Shown here in pieces: positions 16,501 through 24,819 of a stretch of DNA of 43,418 bases. The DNA lies in contig JAVCDD010000367.1 in assembly GCA_030765125.1 (NCBI GenBank), positions 1 through 43,418 on the forward strand. Reading direction: 5' to 3'. The notes under the pieces were generated by a model. That model had not been told where the DNA came from. It saw only the letters and a program-made list of their open reading frames with translations, and did not search any database. Source of the stretch: Candidatus Hatepunaea meridiana (GTDB lineage Bacteria; Electryoneota; AABM5-125-24; Hatepunaeales; Hatepunaeaceae). Positions within the stretch are counted from its first letter, which is position 1, and the number at the start of each line of letters is the position of its first letter. The position numbers and the translations under genes are program-made.

Positions 16501-16850
16501 TGAAGACGGGAATCCAGTTTGAAATCTTTAAATCTAACATTACTTTGTTAAGTATTTATTTTAGTATTTCATAATTATTTAAAACATCATAAGTTCCGCG
16601 TAGGGGCCGATTTATCGTGCCCTGTTGCATGAATAGAAGGGGAAATAAGGGGACAGTATACCTATTTTTCTGGGGGACTATCGTTATTTTAAAGAGTATT
16701 TATAAAAATAGGTATACTGTCCCCTTATTTCCTGCACGAATCTCGCACTTAACAAAGTAATGCTAACCTTACTTTGTAAAAATATATGACGACTTGGTTG
16801 GTTTAGAGGACAACTCTCAATCTGGATTCCCGTCTTCACGGGAATGACAA
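16489..16850. repeat. Nested palindromic composite of three inverted repeats
   Basis: Outer arms 16489-16517 and 16822-16850 (29 bp, TTGTCATTCCCGTGAAGACG start) pair perfectly. Middle arms 16534-16552 and 16748-16767 (AACATTACTTTGTTAAG core) pair with small differences. Inner arms 16641-16669 and 16704-16732 pair perfectly. The order is concentric, as if each repeat inserted into the loop of the last. It fills most of the 547-bp gap, and no gene is seen in it. Confidence 0.8.
16641..16732. repeat. REP-like palindrome, GGGGACAGTATACCTATTTT type
   Basis: A 29-bp perfect inverted repeat with a 34-nt spacer. The motif is one I associate with REP elements mobilised by RAYT (IS200-like) transposases, but none is encoded here. 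A second, more diverged copy is at 30532-30597. Confidence 0.8.
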
Positions 16851-16926
16851 CAAGAGAAAAATAATGACAACAAGAGAAAAATAGTGACAACAAGAGATGA
16901 ATAATGATAACTGGAGGCGAATAATG
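16843..16926 (+). repeat. 20-bp tandem repeats ending at a start codon
   Basis: Units AATGACAACAAGAGAAAAAT recur with a 20-bp period at ATG/GTG positions 16844, 16864, 16884 and 16904. The next in phase, 16924, is the start codon of the DUF3795 gene. The first unit comes out of the outer palindrome arm (GGGAATGACAA). Confidence 0.8.
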
Positions 16927-17391
16927 CCTAACCTCAAACTTGTCACCTACTGCGGACTCTATTGCGGGCTCTGCGCTCAACATAACCGTATCCCACAAAG
17001 AGCCCGGACTTTGAAAGAATCGATGGAAAAGGAAGGATATACGTACTGGGGAGGTGAAATCCCGGGTTTCAAGGAATTCTGGAAGTTCCTTGAAGGTCTG
17101 TGCGAGATAAATGATGAAAACAATTGCAGAAACGGAAACTGCGGGAATCCGTCTTGCAGCATCAGGAAATGCGCACAGGAAAGAGAAATCGATATTTGTT
17201 CATCCTGCGACGAATACCCCTGCAATCGAATTCTTGGCATTGCCAAAGGATATCCGACACTTCTAACTGATGGCAAACGAATGAAGGAAATCGGAATCGA
17301 GAAGTGGGTCGAGGAACAGGAAGAACGCAGAAAGACCGGATTCGCTTATGTTGATATTAGATGCTATCCTTATGAAGTGCCGGATGAGTGA
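16924..17391 (+). CDS. DUF3795 cysteine-rich protein
   Basis: A 155-residue cytoplasmic protein with a zinc-ribbon-like cysteine arrangement: YCGLYCGLC at 8-16, CRNGNCGNPSC, and CSSCDEYPC. This spacing is characteristic of DUF3795, whose function is unknown to me. The ATG at 16924 has GGAGG 7 nt upstream. A start 27 nt earlier would be translated from the tandem repeat and is less likely. Confidence 0.85.
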   Translation: MPNLKLVTYCGLYCGLCAQHNRIPQRARTLKESMEKEGYTYWGGEIPGFKEFWKFLEGLCEINDENNCRNGNCGNPSCSIRKCAQEREIDICSSCDEYPCNRILGIAKGYPTLLTDGKRMKEIGIEKWVEEQEERRKTGFAYVDIRCYPYEVPDE

Positions 17392-17393
17392 TA

Positions 17394-17464
17394 CGTAGCC
17401 CGGATTTTCCAAATCCGGGGTTATTATAATAAAAACCCCAGTTTATGATAAAAACCGGATTACG
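17394..17464. repeat. CGTAGCCCGG...CCGGGCTACG element, copy 1
   Basis: About 70 bp, with ends CGTAGCCCGG and CCGGATTACG, a left internal hairpin CCGGATTTTCCAAATCCGG and a degenerated right hairpin. It starts 3 bp after the DUF3795 stop and lies 90 bp past the 3' end of the minus-strand ATPase gene, so it could end both transcripts. Confidence 0.85.
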
Positions 17465-17553
17465 TTACTGTCAGGTTTTGTCTTGACGCCGCTTTCTTTT
17501 AAAGCAATTCTGATTTATTGAGCAATACATTGTTATATTGCGATTTCATACCG

Positions 17554-20500
17554 CTACAGTTCAATATTTACAGGGTTTGCATATAATTTTCCCGCATTCC
17601 ATAGTGCAATAGGGTTTTTGATTTCTCTAACTTTTGGTTCTTTATTTCCGACGTTGGAGACTAATAGAATTCTATACATACCTCCCCTCTTAGAATTATA
17701 CAAATTTTTCGCCCAACTCCACTGTGTTCCCGATATTTGAAATAGGCGTGGTGCTTCGTCAGTTTTGCTTTTAACCTCATAGTAGGCAATATCTTCGTCA
17801 TTCTCCCTTATTACAAAATCGTAGCCCTTTCCAATATTTCCACTTTTATTGAGCCAAACCACTTCGTACTCTGGGAATTTTTCCTCTAAGTATCTATTTG
17901 CGATAGATTCACCACAATCACCTATCGCTTTTCTGTCATGAGGTTTGTTTGAATTGCTATCACTTTTCTTTTCTTCTAGAGGGGCATTATCGGAGTTACT
18001 ATTTTTAACATTTCCTTTTGTGTTTTGACCAGACAAATCCTCTTGTAGATGTTCTATAAAGCTTGATTCATCAACAATTATAATCGCATCATCAGGATCT
18101 GTTTCCGGAGTCCAGATATCTTCTTCCTCTTGCTCTTCTTTACTGCCGATCTGTTCTTTCTTTATTTTCTGAAGTAACTCATAATCTTCGATAGATACAA
18201 CCTTCTTACCTGTTTTTTCCTCAAACTCGATAATTTCATCTAATTTGAACCCAAGTACCTTAACAAGCTTTCCGATGTTTTCATTTTTCCTTTCGTAATC
18301 ATCATTTAGTTCATCAAATGCTATTTGATCTATGGATGAAGAAATTAACTTCATTTCCTTGCTATAGAGCCATGGACTCTTAGTTAAAGAATCCATTGCC
18401 TTTGATATTTTCTCTTTCCCACTAATATATGGGTGATTTTGGTTGGTTTTTGTTTCTATATAACCTTTCAGCTTGTTAGCATATTTAAGCAACACTGACC
18501 ACAATAATATTGATCTTTCAATAGTCATATTGTTAAGGGAAAAATACAACCCATGAATGTCAAAGTCGGGATTAAACCCACTAACACTTCTTTCATACCA
18601 ACCATATCTATTAACTCTGATGTCCTTGGTGCCTGACATTTTTAAATCATATCGAACACTCATGCTTTCCAGAAACTTCTTGCCTATTTCTGTTAATTGG
18701 ATACCAATTTCTAGAAAATAAATATTTTTGTCTGGATTTCCTTTATACCAAGATAATAGTTTGTCTGTGACAAAATAGACATTGCCAGGTTTTTGATAAG
18801 CAATTGACTTATTTTGATTTATGCATCGAATGAATTGTGATTGCTTTAATAAATCCGCAACCTCCCTTTTTCTGTACTCATCAGACTGCGACCAAATTGT
18901 CAGTACTCTCTCAAAGTCATCAATATATTCGTCTTTCTCAATATAGTTACCTCGGTATTTTGTGATAATGAACTCTTTAATTTCGTCAATGATATCCGGC
19001 TCTTTAAGCCCAAGACTCCTCAAAAATTCAATGGATTCTTCATTCTCAACAATCGCTCTCTTAACAGTTTTGAATTTTGACTTTCCTTTTGATGGTAGGT
19101 ATACCTGTAAATCACCGGAATCGTTTTCTGGGCAGACATGTGAATCATTTTCCAATCGAATAATTGGGCGATCTCGTAGAATCCCCTTTTTCTGATAACT
19201 AGTACTTTCTCTATACAAGGCTTTGTTTTTTGTTATATTGGCATAGAATTCCACAATCCATTCATCTGGTTTGTTTTTGATAAATTCATCAGTAATTTGC
19301 CCACAGAATTTTTGCATAGTAATTTCAGGAATATCCAATATACCCGTTAAATAATCCCTTAATTCCCTTGCTTTATCGTAAGTGATCGCCGTGCTTAGCC
19401 AGGATTTTCTTTCAAATAATCTAGAACAATCAGAACTACCCAATAAGGTCGATAGTTCCTTTTCTCGTGCTAATAAAGTATCTTTGGAATTTACATACCC
19501 ATTATCTGAAGTTGGCAATAGTGGATTGGTTGTCAATATCTCTTTAACTTTCTTGAATGCCGACATATACAATGGATGTTCATTTTCGGGATAGATAGGC
19601 AGCAAATTTAAAAAACTTACATCCAATAATCCCTTCCCTTTAATTGATTGAATACTCTCAGCTATTAGCATCGACAGTTTATTTGTTATAATTTTATTTT
19701 GATTATCCTCGAAAGGAATTGACTCTCTGCTAGGAGTGGTTTTATAAGGCGCATGAACCAAAAACTTTAGGCCTGTTCTTTCATTTGTAGGAAAGAACAC
19801 AAACAATTTGGAATCATGTACAGGGATGACTTTACCTCCATCATCAGTATCTAGAGGATATGCAACCGATATACTTAGTTTGGCATCGTCTATTTCTATA
19901 TTTTTCTTAAATACCAGATACTCTCTCTGCTTGTTTTGCTCATTAACCTGCGAGATCAGAAATGCCCTGTCTCCATTGGTTTCTGACAAATAATGCCCCT
20001 TGTCTGAAACTGTACTCCACTGAACCTCTTGAATGTTCCTCAAAAATAATAATGATTCGGACTCTAACGATTGTAATCGGTTAGATATTTGCTTGTAGGC
20101 ATCTTCGAATGATATATCCGGACGGTTGAACGGGAGGTCAATGACCGTATATTCTTCTTTAATATCTAAGGGTTCTACTATTTCAGGGACTACGAAATCA
20201 ACAATTCTGAAATGATAATCTCCTGAATGAATACTTGGTGTTTTTGTTATTGCAAAAACTGATTTAAATCCAGATCCGAAAGTACCAATTGTATTAACAT
20301 CATCTTTTTTCGTTGACGATCCTACGGCTGTTATCGAATCAACATCATGGAAATCAAATAATCTTTTACCGTTATGAGTTATTTCAAGAGATTTCAAAGT
20401 TAAGTTAAATACTACTTCTGATGCACCTGCATCATCCGCATTTTGTAAAAGTTCATAAATGAAATGAGATGGGTCAGAATATAGCCCAGCAATTATTTCA

Positions 20501-20574
20501 TGGGAATTATCGTTATTATCACGACAAGATTGAATATGCTCTCGTCTTTTTTTTGTCAAGCTTGATAAGTCCAT
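17554..20574 (-). CDS. Sacsin/Hsp90-type ATPase with C-terminal DUF3883 (NOV) domain
   Basis: 1006 residues. The N-terminal 120 residues are a GHKL/sacsin-type ATPase: N-box ELLQNADDAG (E41, N45, D48), HNGKRLFDFHDV, GSSTK and G-box IGTFGSGFKSVFAIT. A long unassigned middle follows, with an acidic, Ser/Asn-rich linker near 830-880. The C-terminus is a DUF3883/NO VEIN domain (IGDCGESIANRYLEEK, GKGYDFVI, AYYEVKSK, then SGTQWSWA), reminiscent of PD-(D/E)xK nuclease folds (D and E-x-K retained). Proteins of this plan occur in bacterial defence contexts. Here it neighbours a HEPN-MNT pair. Base composition looks more AT-rich than its neighbours by eye, suggesting transfer. Role in defence is inference. 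Confidence 0.85.
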   Translation of the reverse strand: MDLSSLTKKRREHIQSCRDNNDNSHEIIAGLYSDPSHFIYELLQNADDAGASEVVFNLTLKSLEITHNGKRLFDFHDVDSITAVGSSTKKDDVNTIGTFGSGFKSVFAITKTPSIHSGDYHFRIVDFVVPEIVEPLDIKEEYTVIDLPFNRPDISFEDAYKQISNRLQSLESESLLFLRNIQEVQWSTVSDKGHYLSETNGDRAFLISQVNEQNKQREYLVFKKNIEIDDAKLSISVAYPLDTDDGGKVIPVHDSKLFVFFPTNERTGLKFLVHAPYKTTPSRESIPFEDNQNKIITNKLSMLIAESIQSIKGKGLLDVSFLNLLPIYPENEHPLYMSAFKKVKEILTTNPLLPTSDNGYVNSKDTLLAREKELSTLLGSSDCSRLFERKSWLSTAITYDKARELRDYLTGILDIPEITMQKFCGQITDEFIKNKPDEWIVEFYANITKNKALYRESTSYQKKGILRDRPIIRLENDSHVCPENDSGDLQVYLPSKGKSKFKTVKRAIVENEESIEFLRSLGLKEPDIIDEIKEFIITKYRGNYIEKDEYIDDFERVLTIWSQSDEYRKREVADLLKQSQFIRCINQNKSIAYQKPGNVYFVTDKLLSWYKGNPDKNIYFLEIGIQLTEIGKKFLESMSVRYDLKMSGTKDIRVNRYGWYERSVSGFNPDFDIHGLYFSLNNMTIERSILLWSVLLKYANKLKGYIETKTNQNHPYISGKEKISKAMDSLTKSPWLYSKEMKLISSSIDQIAFDELNDDYERKNENIGKLVKVLGFKLDEIIEFEEKTGKKVVSIEDYELLQKIKKEQIGSKEEQEEEDIWTPETDPDDAIIIVDESSFIEHLQEDLSGQNTKGNVKNSNSDNAPLEEKKSDSNSNKPHDRKAIGDCGESIANRYLEEKFPEYEVVWLNKSGNIGKGYDFVIRENDEDIAYYEVKSKTDEAPRLFQISGTQWSWAKNLYNSKRGGMYRILLVSNVGNKEPKVREIKNPIALWNAGKLYANPVNIEL

Positions 20575-20624
20575 ATTGGTTTAACCTCTTTGATTACAAG
20601 ACATACTATCTTAAACGCTGTACA

Positions 20625-20746
20625 ACAATTAAATTAACCCGCCTAAAATGCGTCTTCCCTGTTTCCTGTCTGTATAAGAAACCTTCGGATATCCAGCCAA
20701 AGACGCGATAAAGTCTGTCCCTTCAATGACTTTCTACTCGTCCAGT
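20625..20746 (-). repeat. Gene-fragment repeat (ending RILCGSI-like), copy 1
   Basis: About 122 bp, shared with 22655-22722 and 24286-24402. On the minus strand it reads as a decayed reading frame, KVIEGTDFIASLAGYPKVSY then TDRKQGRRILGGLI-stop, preceded by an in-frame TAG. It looks like the 3' end of an old gene repeated in this region rather than a palindrome-type element. Confidence 0.7.
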
Positions 20747-20748
20747 AT

Positions 20749-20817
20749 CGTAACTCAGATTTTCCAAATCCGGGGTTGTTATATTGAAAGCCCCGGTTTC
20801 GGAGAAACCGGGCTACG
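20749..20817. repeat. CGTAGCCCGG...CCGGGCTACG element, copy 2
   Basis: The right half is intact (CCGGTTTCGGAGAAACCGGG, then CTACG) and the left end is diverged (CGTAACTCAG). Its right end supplies the TAG stop of the minus-strand mntA gene (20815-20813). Confidence 0.85.
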
Positions 20818-21124
20818 ATACTTTTTCATAAAACCCTACTCCCACCCGCTGGATATGTTCGATGACATCGGGATCGGTAATATGGCTGAATATGGATAGA
20901 TCAATAGTATAGGGCAGTAGCAGATCGTCAAGTTTATTCATTATTTTATATAACACCTGTCGAGTCAAATGCTCACCTCCGTACAGGGTCAAGTCGATAT
21001 CGGAGCCGTTACGGTAATTTCCTTTAGCGCGTGAGCCGTAGAGTACAGCTTTCTCGACTTGTGGGTATTTGATGAAAACAGAGCGGATTTTCTGGATGGT
21101 GTTTTCTGTTAAACCAAAGCTCAC
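20813..21124 (-). CDS. mntA: MntA-type antitoxin (minimal nucleotidyltransferase)
   Basis: A 103-residue nucleotidyltransferase of the MNT antitoxin family. The catalytic GS-x10-DxD motif is complete: G30-S31 ... D42-I43-D44 (GSRAKGNYRNGSDIDL). In characterised HEPN-MNT pairs the MNT protein blocks its HEPN toxin by transferring AMP to a tyrosine beside the RNase site. The start overlaps the upstream hepT stop by 4 nt (ATGA). The stop codon lies in the CGTAGCCCGG repeat. Confidence 0.92.
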   Translation of the reverse strand: MSFGLTENTIQKIRSVFIKYPQVEKAVLYGSRAKGNYRNGSDIDLTLYGGEHLTRQVLYKIMNKLDDLLLPYTIDLSIFSHITDPDVIEHIQRVGVGFYEKVS

Positions 21125-21546
21125 GACGATTCCTTACGAGCCATCTCTTCAAGTTTATTTCGGAGAGCTTTAAATTCTTTGAAATAGCTGTTAAGGATGT
21201 CGCCCGCAATAGCAGCCGCTGTATCTTCATCATAAGTATGTGTTGTCAGGTTACGGCTTTTAATCATTTCCATCCATGATTCGCCGTTTTCAATTAAACC
21301 TGTCTTGAAAGCTTCGCGGGTTGTATCTTTCGAGCCGTAAAGTTCCCGGACGCCACGGCTTTCGAGAAAATCCTTCAGCGTTTTCCAGGCCAATTCGTGG
21401 GTGAACTCAAAGGCTTGTATCAACCCCTGTTCTTCGAGCTTCGATAGTTTGCGCTGCTGTGCTAATTCTACAGCTTCGGTCAATTGGGAAAATGCTTTTT
21501 TGAAATGTTGGATGCGCTGAATCCAACGGATGTCTTGTGCACTCAC
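21121..21546 (-). CDS. hepT: HepT-type toxin (HEPN domain, HI0074 family)
   Basis: A 141-residue all-helical protein of the nucleotidyltransferase-substrate-binding HI0074/HEPN family. The RNase motif R-x4-H-x-Y is present as R98-NLTT-H103-T-Y105, including the tyrosine that MntA partners adenylylate. It is first in a two-gene operon with mntA, with an ATGA overlap. An AGGAGG Shine-Dalgarno lies just upstream of the ATG. Expected to be an RNase toxin active in growth arrest or phage defence. Confidence 0.9.
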   Translation of the reverse strand: MSAQDIRWIQRIQHFKKAFSQLTEAVELAQQRKLSKLEEQGLIQAFEFTHELAWKTLKDFLESRGVRELYGSKDTTREAFKTGLIENGESWMEMIKSRNLTTHTYDEDTAAAIAGDILNSYFKEFKALRNKLEEMARKESS

Positions 21547-21611
21547 TATGAACCTCCTTTTGAAGCCTGATATAACTCTATATAAACAATATGGCTATAA
21601 AATGCAAGTAT

Positions 21612-21680
21612 CGTAGCCCGGATTTTCCAAATCCGGGGTTGTTTTATTAAAACCCCCGGTTTCGGAGAAACCGGGCTACG
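21612..21680. repeat. CGTAGCCCGG...CCGGGCTACG element, copy 3 (most complete)
   Basis: A 69-bp copy with both 10-bp ends perfect and both inner hairpins (CCGGATTTTCCAAATCCGG and CCGGTTTCGGAGAAACCGG). Its right edge abuts the TAA stop of the minus-strand membrane-protein gene at 21681. Confidence 0.92.
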
Positions 21681-22025
21681 TTACTGATTTCCTCCTGACT
21701 GAGAAGGAGCTGAAAGATCAGCACCGGTTGTGCGCCGCCTTATTTTGAAGTCTATATAGAAAGCCACGCATCCGAGTAACAGGAGCAAATAGTTCAGGCT
21801 TGCACCAAGGATTATGACTCTACTCCCGTCAATCCTGTCGGAAAACAGAAGAATATAGAGAAACACCGCAACGAGAATATCTGTAGATGCCCGACCATGA
21901 GCAAGCTCGATCTCAATTGATTGGCTAACTTGTTTCTTGCCTATCCTTCTGAAAATCCAGTATGCTCCAATGATAACTCCAGCAAGGAGAATGATGAATA
22001 GGATGTCTTTTAAAAACTCAATCAT
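21681..22025 (-). CDS. Small three-helix membrane protein
   Basis: A 114-residue protein with three hydrophobic segments: about 5-25 (LKDILFIILLAGVIIGAYWI), 49-62 (ILVAVFLYILLF) and 70-92 (VIILGASLNYLLLLLGCVAF). The tail is basic then polar. I recognise no family. It lies among accessory genes; its last codons and stop abut the CGTAGCCCGG element. A genuine gene is likely because the hydrophobic pattern is regular, but function is unknown. Confidence 0.6.
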   Translation of the reverse strand: MIEFLKDILFIILLAGVIIGAYWIFRRIGKKQVSQSIEIELAHGRASTDILVAVFLYILLFSDRIDGSRVIILGASLNYLLLLLGCVAFYIDFKIRRRTTGADLSAPSQSGGNQ

Positions 22026-22067
22026 TTTTCTACCTCATCTTGATACTGTCCGACGGAGTCGGTCACA

Positions 22068-22107
22068 GTTATATTAAAAGCCCCGGTTTCGGAGAAACCG
22101 GGCTACG
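22068..22107. repeat. CGTAGCCCGG...CCGGGCTACG element, copy 4 (half)
   Basis: Only the right half is present (GCCCCGGTTTCGGAGAAACC, then GGGCTACG). Its edge abuts the TAA stop of the GNAT gene at 22108, exactly as copy 3 does for its gene. Confidence 0.88.
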
Positions 22108-22632
22108 TTACTGATTAGCAGATTTTAGATTCCAGTCCTCATATCTCAAAGTATAATTCAGTCGTCTTTCTGTGGTATCAAACAAGCGGAATCCACATCT
22201 TCTCATGATTCTCTCGGATATTGTGTTTTCTCTTCGACAGGAAGCGCGAATTGTATTCAGTCCAATCTTTGTGAATCCGCAATTGATCATCAAGGCTGCT
22301 GCTTCACCGGCGCACCCTTTGCCCCAATATCGCTTCCTTATAAACCAACCGATGCTGCCAGTCTGATCATTGAGTAGTGTTATTCCTACATCACCAACAA
22401 CCTTCTTATCTTCCCGTCTTACGACAGCCATGAAGAACCGGCGCCTGTTTTCAATGTATTGTTGCTCGATGGCATCCTTCAGGCTCTGAAAGGCTTCATT
22501 CTCAATTCTCGGCAACCAACTCAAGAATTCCCCAACATCAGGATCGCATTGCCAATCGGTATATGCGTCGCTATCATCGAGCACATGTTCCCGTATGAAC
22601 AGTTTATCTCCCGTTATCGGTTCTATCCTCAT
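22108..22632 (-). CDS. GNAT-family N-acetyltransferase (RimJ/RimL-like)
   Basis: A 174-residue acetyltransferase of the GNAT fold. Acetyl-CoA motif A is seen as WFIRKRYWGKGCAGEAA, followed by GLNTIRASCRRENTISERIM and the closing CGFRLFDT. This layout matches the RimJ/RimL branch, which acetylates ribosomal proteins, antibiotics or small amines. It is monocistronic among repeats in the accessory stretch. The substrate is unknown. Confidence 0.9.
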   Translation of the reverse strand: MRIEPITGDKLFIREHVLDDSDAYTDWQCDPDVGEFLSWLPRIENEAFQSLKDAIEQQYIENRRRFFMAVVRREDKKVVGDVGITLLNDQTGSIGWFIRKRYWGKGCAGEAAALMINCGFTKIGLNTIRASCRRENTISERIMRRCGFRLFDTTERRLNYTLRYEDWNLKSANQ

Positions 22633-22654
22633 GGCTGCAAATTCCCTCGCCTAA

Positions 22655-22722
22655 CAATAATTAGATTGATCCACATAAGATGCGAAATTCTTGTTTCCTG
22701 TCCGTATAAGACATCTTCAGAT
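22655..22722 (-). repeat. Gene-fragment repeat (ending RILCGSI), copy 2
   Basis: A shortened copy of the repeat at 20625 and 24286. On the minus strand it reads LKMSYTDRKQEFRILCGSI-stop. Confidence 0.7.
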
Positions 22723-22811
22723 CCTTTATTTCCATTCTTTCCTCCTGACCAATGCATGCGCCAGCGGTGTCAGTTCGTTGGATGCAATGGATCGGCAATA
22801 TTGCGTGCTAC

Positions 22812-24266
22812 TTACTGCAGCACGGCATCAATCGTACCTTTGAACTCAAAGCGAAATTGAACGTTCTCGGGGAATCTAATTTCACCCTTATCAACTAACA
22901 TTTTTATGATGATATGCTGGTTATAGAAGACTTTGGGGTCACCGCCAGCAAAGTCTTTCCTGAAATCGGAACGAATTTCCTGCCCTTCCTTCACTTTGAA
23001 GGTGTACCGGAAATACACCTTTCCGTCCGGTTGAATCACAATGTACTGAAAAATGGCATCAGAATCTACCTCTGGGGCTGTCCAGAAAAAGGTCCAGGTA
23101 TCAAAGCCGGACGGAGCAACCTCTGTGGTTGTAAAGACTACTTCGTGAAATCCAGTTTCTGAATTGAGAAATTTTTCCTTTCGCGTATTACGCTCTCCCA
23201 CGTAACGCTTCCAGGTAGATATTTCCGCTTCTGACAGATCCTCAAGATTGGAAACGAATCTCTTCAATTCAGCGAAGAACTTCTCAGGCACATCCTCAAA
23301 TGGATTGTGACCGGCGTTTTCAAAAACAGTTAATTGGGATCCCGGAAAGCATTCGTGCAACTTCTTAGCTTTATCCTGATTCCAGGTGAGATCCCACTTC
23401 CCTTCCATGATAAGTATAGGAATCGGACACTCGCTAAATACGTCCATGAAATCAAGTTTTCCAAGTGATGAGTTTATACCGCTGCGTAAACCCTCATCAT
23501 GTTTCCAACCGTAGAGTGCCTTTCTTGCCAATTTTTCCTGAGAGGGTTTATAGAAGTTCTGCCGCTTCCAGTCCCCATTTAAGTGGATGTTGAACACGAG
23601 TTGTTCAAGGGTAAGATGTTCAGATTTATATATCTCACCAATTCTCTGTCTCTCCTCGCTTGATATGAATTCGTATTGCCTTGTTCCAGCGACATCGACA
23701 GGCAATCCATTACAAGCGGACCCGACAAGCACCAGACCGGCAAGGTGTTCGGGGTATTTAACTGCGTAGGCTTGTGCCAATGTGCCACCATAAGAGTGAC
23801 CAAGAACCACCCACTTGTTGACACCCAATGCTTCACGGAGCTTCTCCAGATCATCGACTGCCTGATCTATGGAGTACCCGTCACCCTCAAAATACTGGGA
23901 AATCCCACATCCCCTCTGATCGTAATAGATTATCTTAAGAAAATCCTTTGCCCGAGAGAAATGCGGATGAAAGTAATGATGCGTAGCCCCCGGTCCGCCA
24001 TGAAGAAGTACAATCGGTGTTCCTTGTCCTTCCTGCCCACAATAAAGACTACAATCGTCTGTATGGACATATCCCTTCCAGATGTCCATTTCATCACAGA
24101 GACGAGACGCCTTGGGGATGTCCAGTATAAGCTCCTTCTCAATCAGGACATTCCTATCCAACACAGTCTCCCTGCTGTCCTTTGATGAACTGTCTTCTGC
24201 TGTACACGATACCATCAGCATGCCGAGCATAAGGGTAATAGCAGAGAAATAAACGAATCTTCTCAT
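22812..24266 (-). CDS. Lipoprotein alpha/beta hydrolase, proline-iminopeptidase-like
   Basis: 484 residues. A lipoprotein signal ends at LMVSC (Cys21). Residues about 60-345 are an S33-type alpha/beta hydrolase: oxyanion motif HGGPG (89-93), YYDQRGCGIS, nucleophile Ser158 in GHSYGG, probable acid D292 and His320 in NAGHNPFED. The last 130 residues form an extra beta-rich domain of unknown family. A membrane-anchored peptidase or esterase facing the periplasm is likely. The start is followed by a classic basic/hydrophobic signal, and GGAGGAATC precedes the ATG. Confidence 0.87.
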   Translation of the reverse strand: MRRFVYFSAITLMLGMLMVSCTAEDSSSKDSRETVLDRNVLIEKELILDIPKASRLCDEMDIWKGYVHTDDCSLYCGQEGQGTPIVLLHGGPGATHHYFHPHFSRAKDFLKIIYYDQRGCGISQYFEGDGYSIDQAVDDLEKLREALGVNKWVVLGHSYGGTLAQAYAVKYPEHLAGLVLVGSACNGLPVDVAGTRQYEFISSEERQRIGEIYKSEHLTLEQLVFNIHLNGDWKRQNFYKPSQEKLARKALYGWKHDEGLRSGINSSLGKLDFMDVFSECPIPILIMEGKWDLTWNQDKAKKLHECFPGSQLTVFENAGHNPFEDVPEKFFAELKRFVSNLEDLSEAEISTWKRYVGERNTRKEKFLNSETGFHEVVFTTTEVAPSGFDTWTFFWTAPEVDSDAIFQYIVIQPDGKVYFRYTFKVKEGQEIRSDFRKDFAGGDPKVFYNQHIIIKMLVDKGEIRFPENVQFRFEFKGTIDAVLQ

Positions 24267-24285
24267 GAGATTCCTCCTTGCATGT

Positions 24286-24402
24286 TAATAATTAGATTGA
24301 TCCGCATAAGATGCGGAGTTCTTGTTTTCTGTTTGAATAAGACGCCTTTGGATATCCTGCCAAAGGTATGATAAAGTCTTCAATGACTTTTTGCTCGTTC
24401 TG
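24286..24402 (-). repeat. Gene-fragment repeat (ending RILCGSI), copy 3
   Basis: The longest open copy: on the minus strand QNEQKVIEDFIIPLAGYPK then ASYSNRKQELRILCGSI-stop. It could be read as the end of a 65-codon frame (24489-24292), but the sequence upstream of the repeat has no family resemblance I know. Best viewed as a remnant. Confidence 0.65.
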
Positions 24403-24607
24403 GCATTTATCCCGGTATGTTATGCGGATCAGAATAAGATCCTTCCTCACATAGTCCATCTGTTTTCCTGTGGAAAACCCATTTCGCACTGGTTTAATGG
24501 ACTCATAATTAAGTTACAAGAGGTTACCCTCATTGTCAAGACACATTTCGGGCAAATGTGTTCATATTTCCCAAAAGCAAGAACTTGCCCATCTCCAATC
24601 GATTTTG

Positions 24608-24691
24608 TTAAATTTCATCAATCTTCTCCTTTTCATAAAACGCTACTCCTACATGCTGGATGTGTTCAATTACATCGGGATCGGTAATATT
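24608..24691 (-). pseudogene. 3' remnant of a second mntA-like antitoxin gene
   Basis: The minus strand encodes NITDPDVIEHIQHVGVAFYE, then KEKIDEI-stop, almost identical to the C-terminus of the intact MntA at 20813-21124 (HITDPDVIEHIQRVGVGFYE). The similarity stops abruptly upstream of 24691, and no catalytic GS-x10-DxD or HEPN partner remains. It shows that a second HEPN-MNT locus once existed here. Confidence 0.85.
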
Positions 24692-24819
24692 GATAGAGTG
24701 AGAACTATATGTATAATATTGAGTATTTTCTTGTGTAAAATCAATTAGTAAGTATATAGAGATTGCTATGAAGGTTCCATTTTATTATATTTGAGAATTG
24801 AATATTTGAAATATTTTAC

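Noticed and set aside
16410..16926. Possible CRISPR array
   Set aside because: Units of 18-20 bp are direct tandem repeats without unique spacers and grow out of a palindrome arm; no cas genes are present.
20749..24266. Integron cassette array (small accessory genes, shared repeats at 3' ends)
   Set aside because: No integrase and no attC-type GTTRRRY core sites; the repeats also occur outside the cluster (17394 and 26765).
24292..24489. 65-residue open frame on the minus strand
   Set aside because: Its end is the dispersed gene-fragment repeat, and the start has no SD or family features; treated as a remnant.
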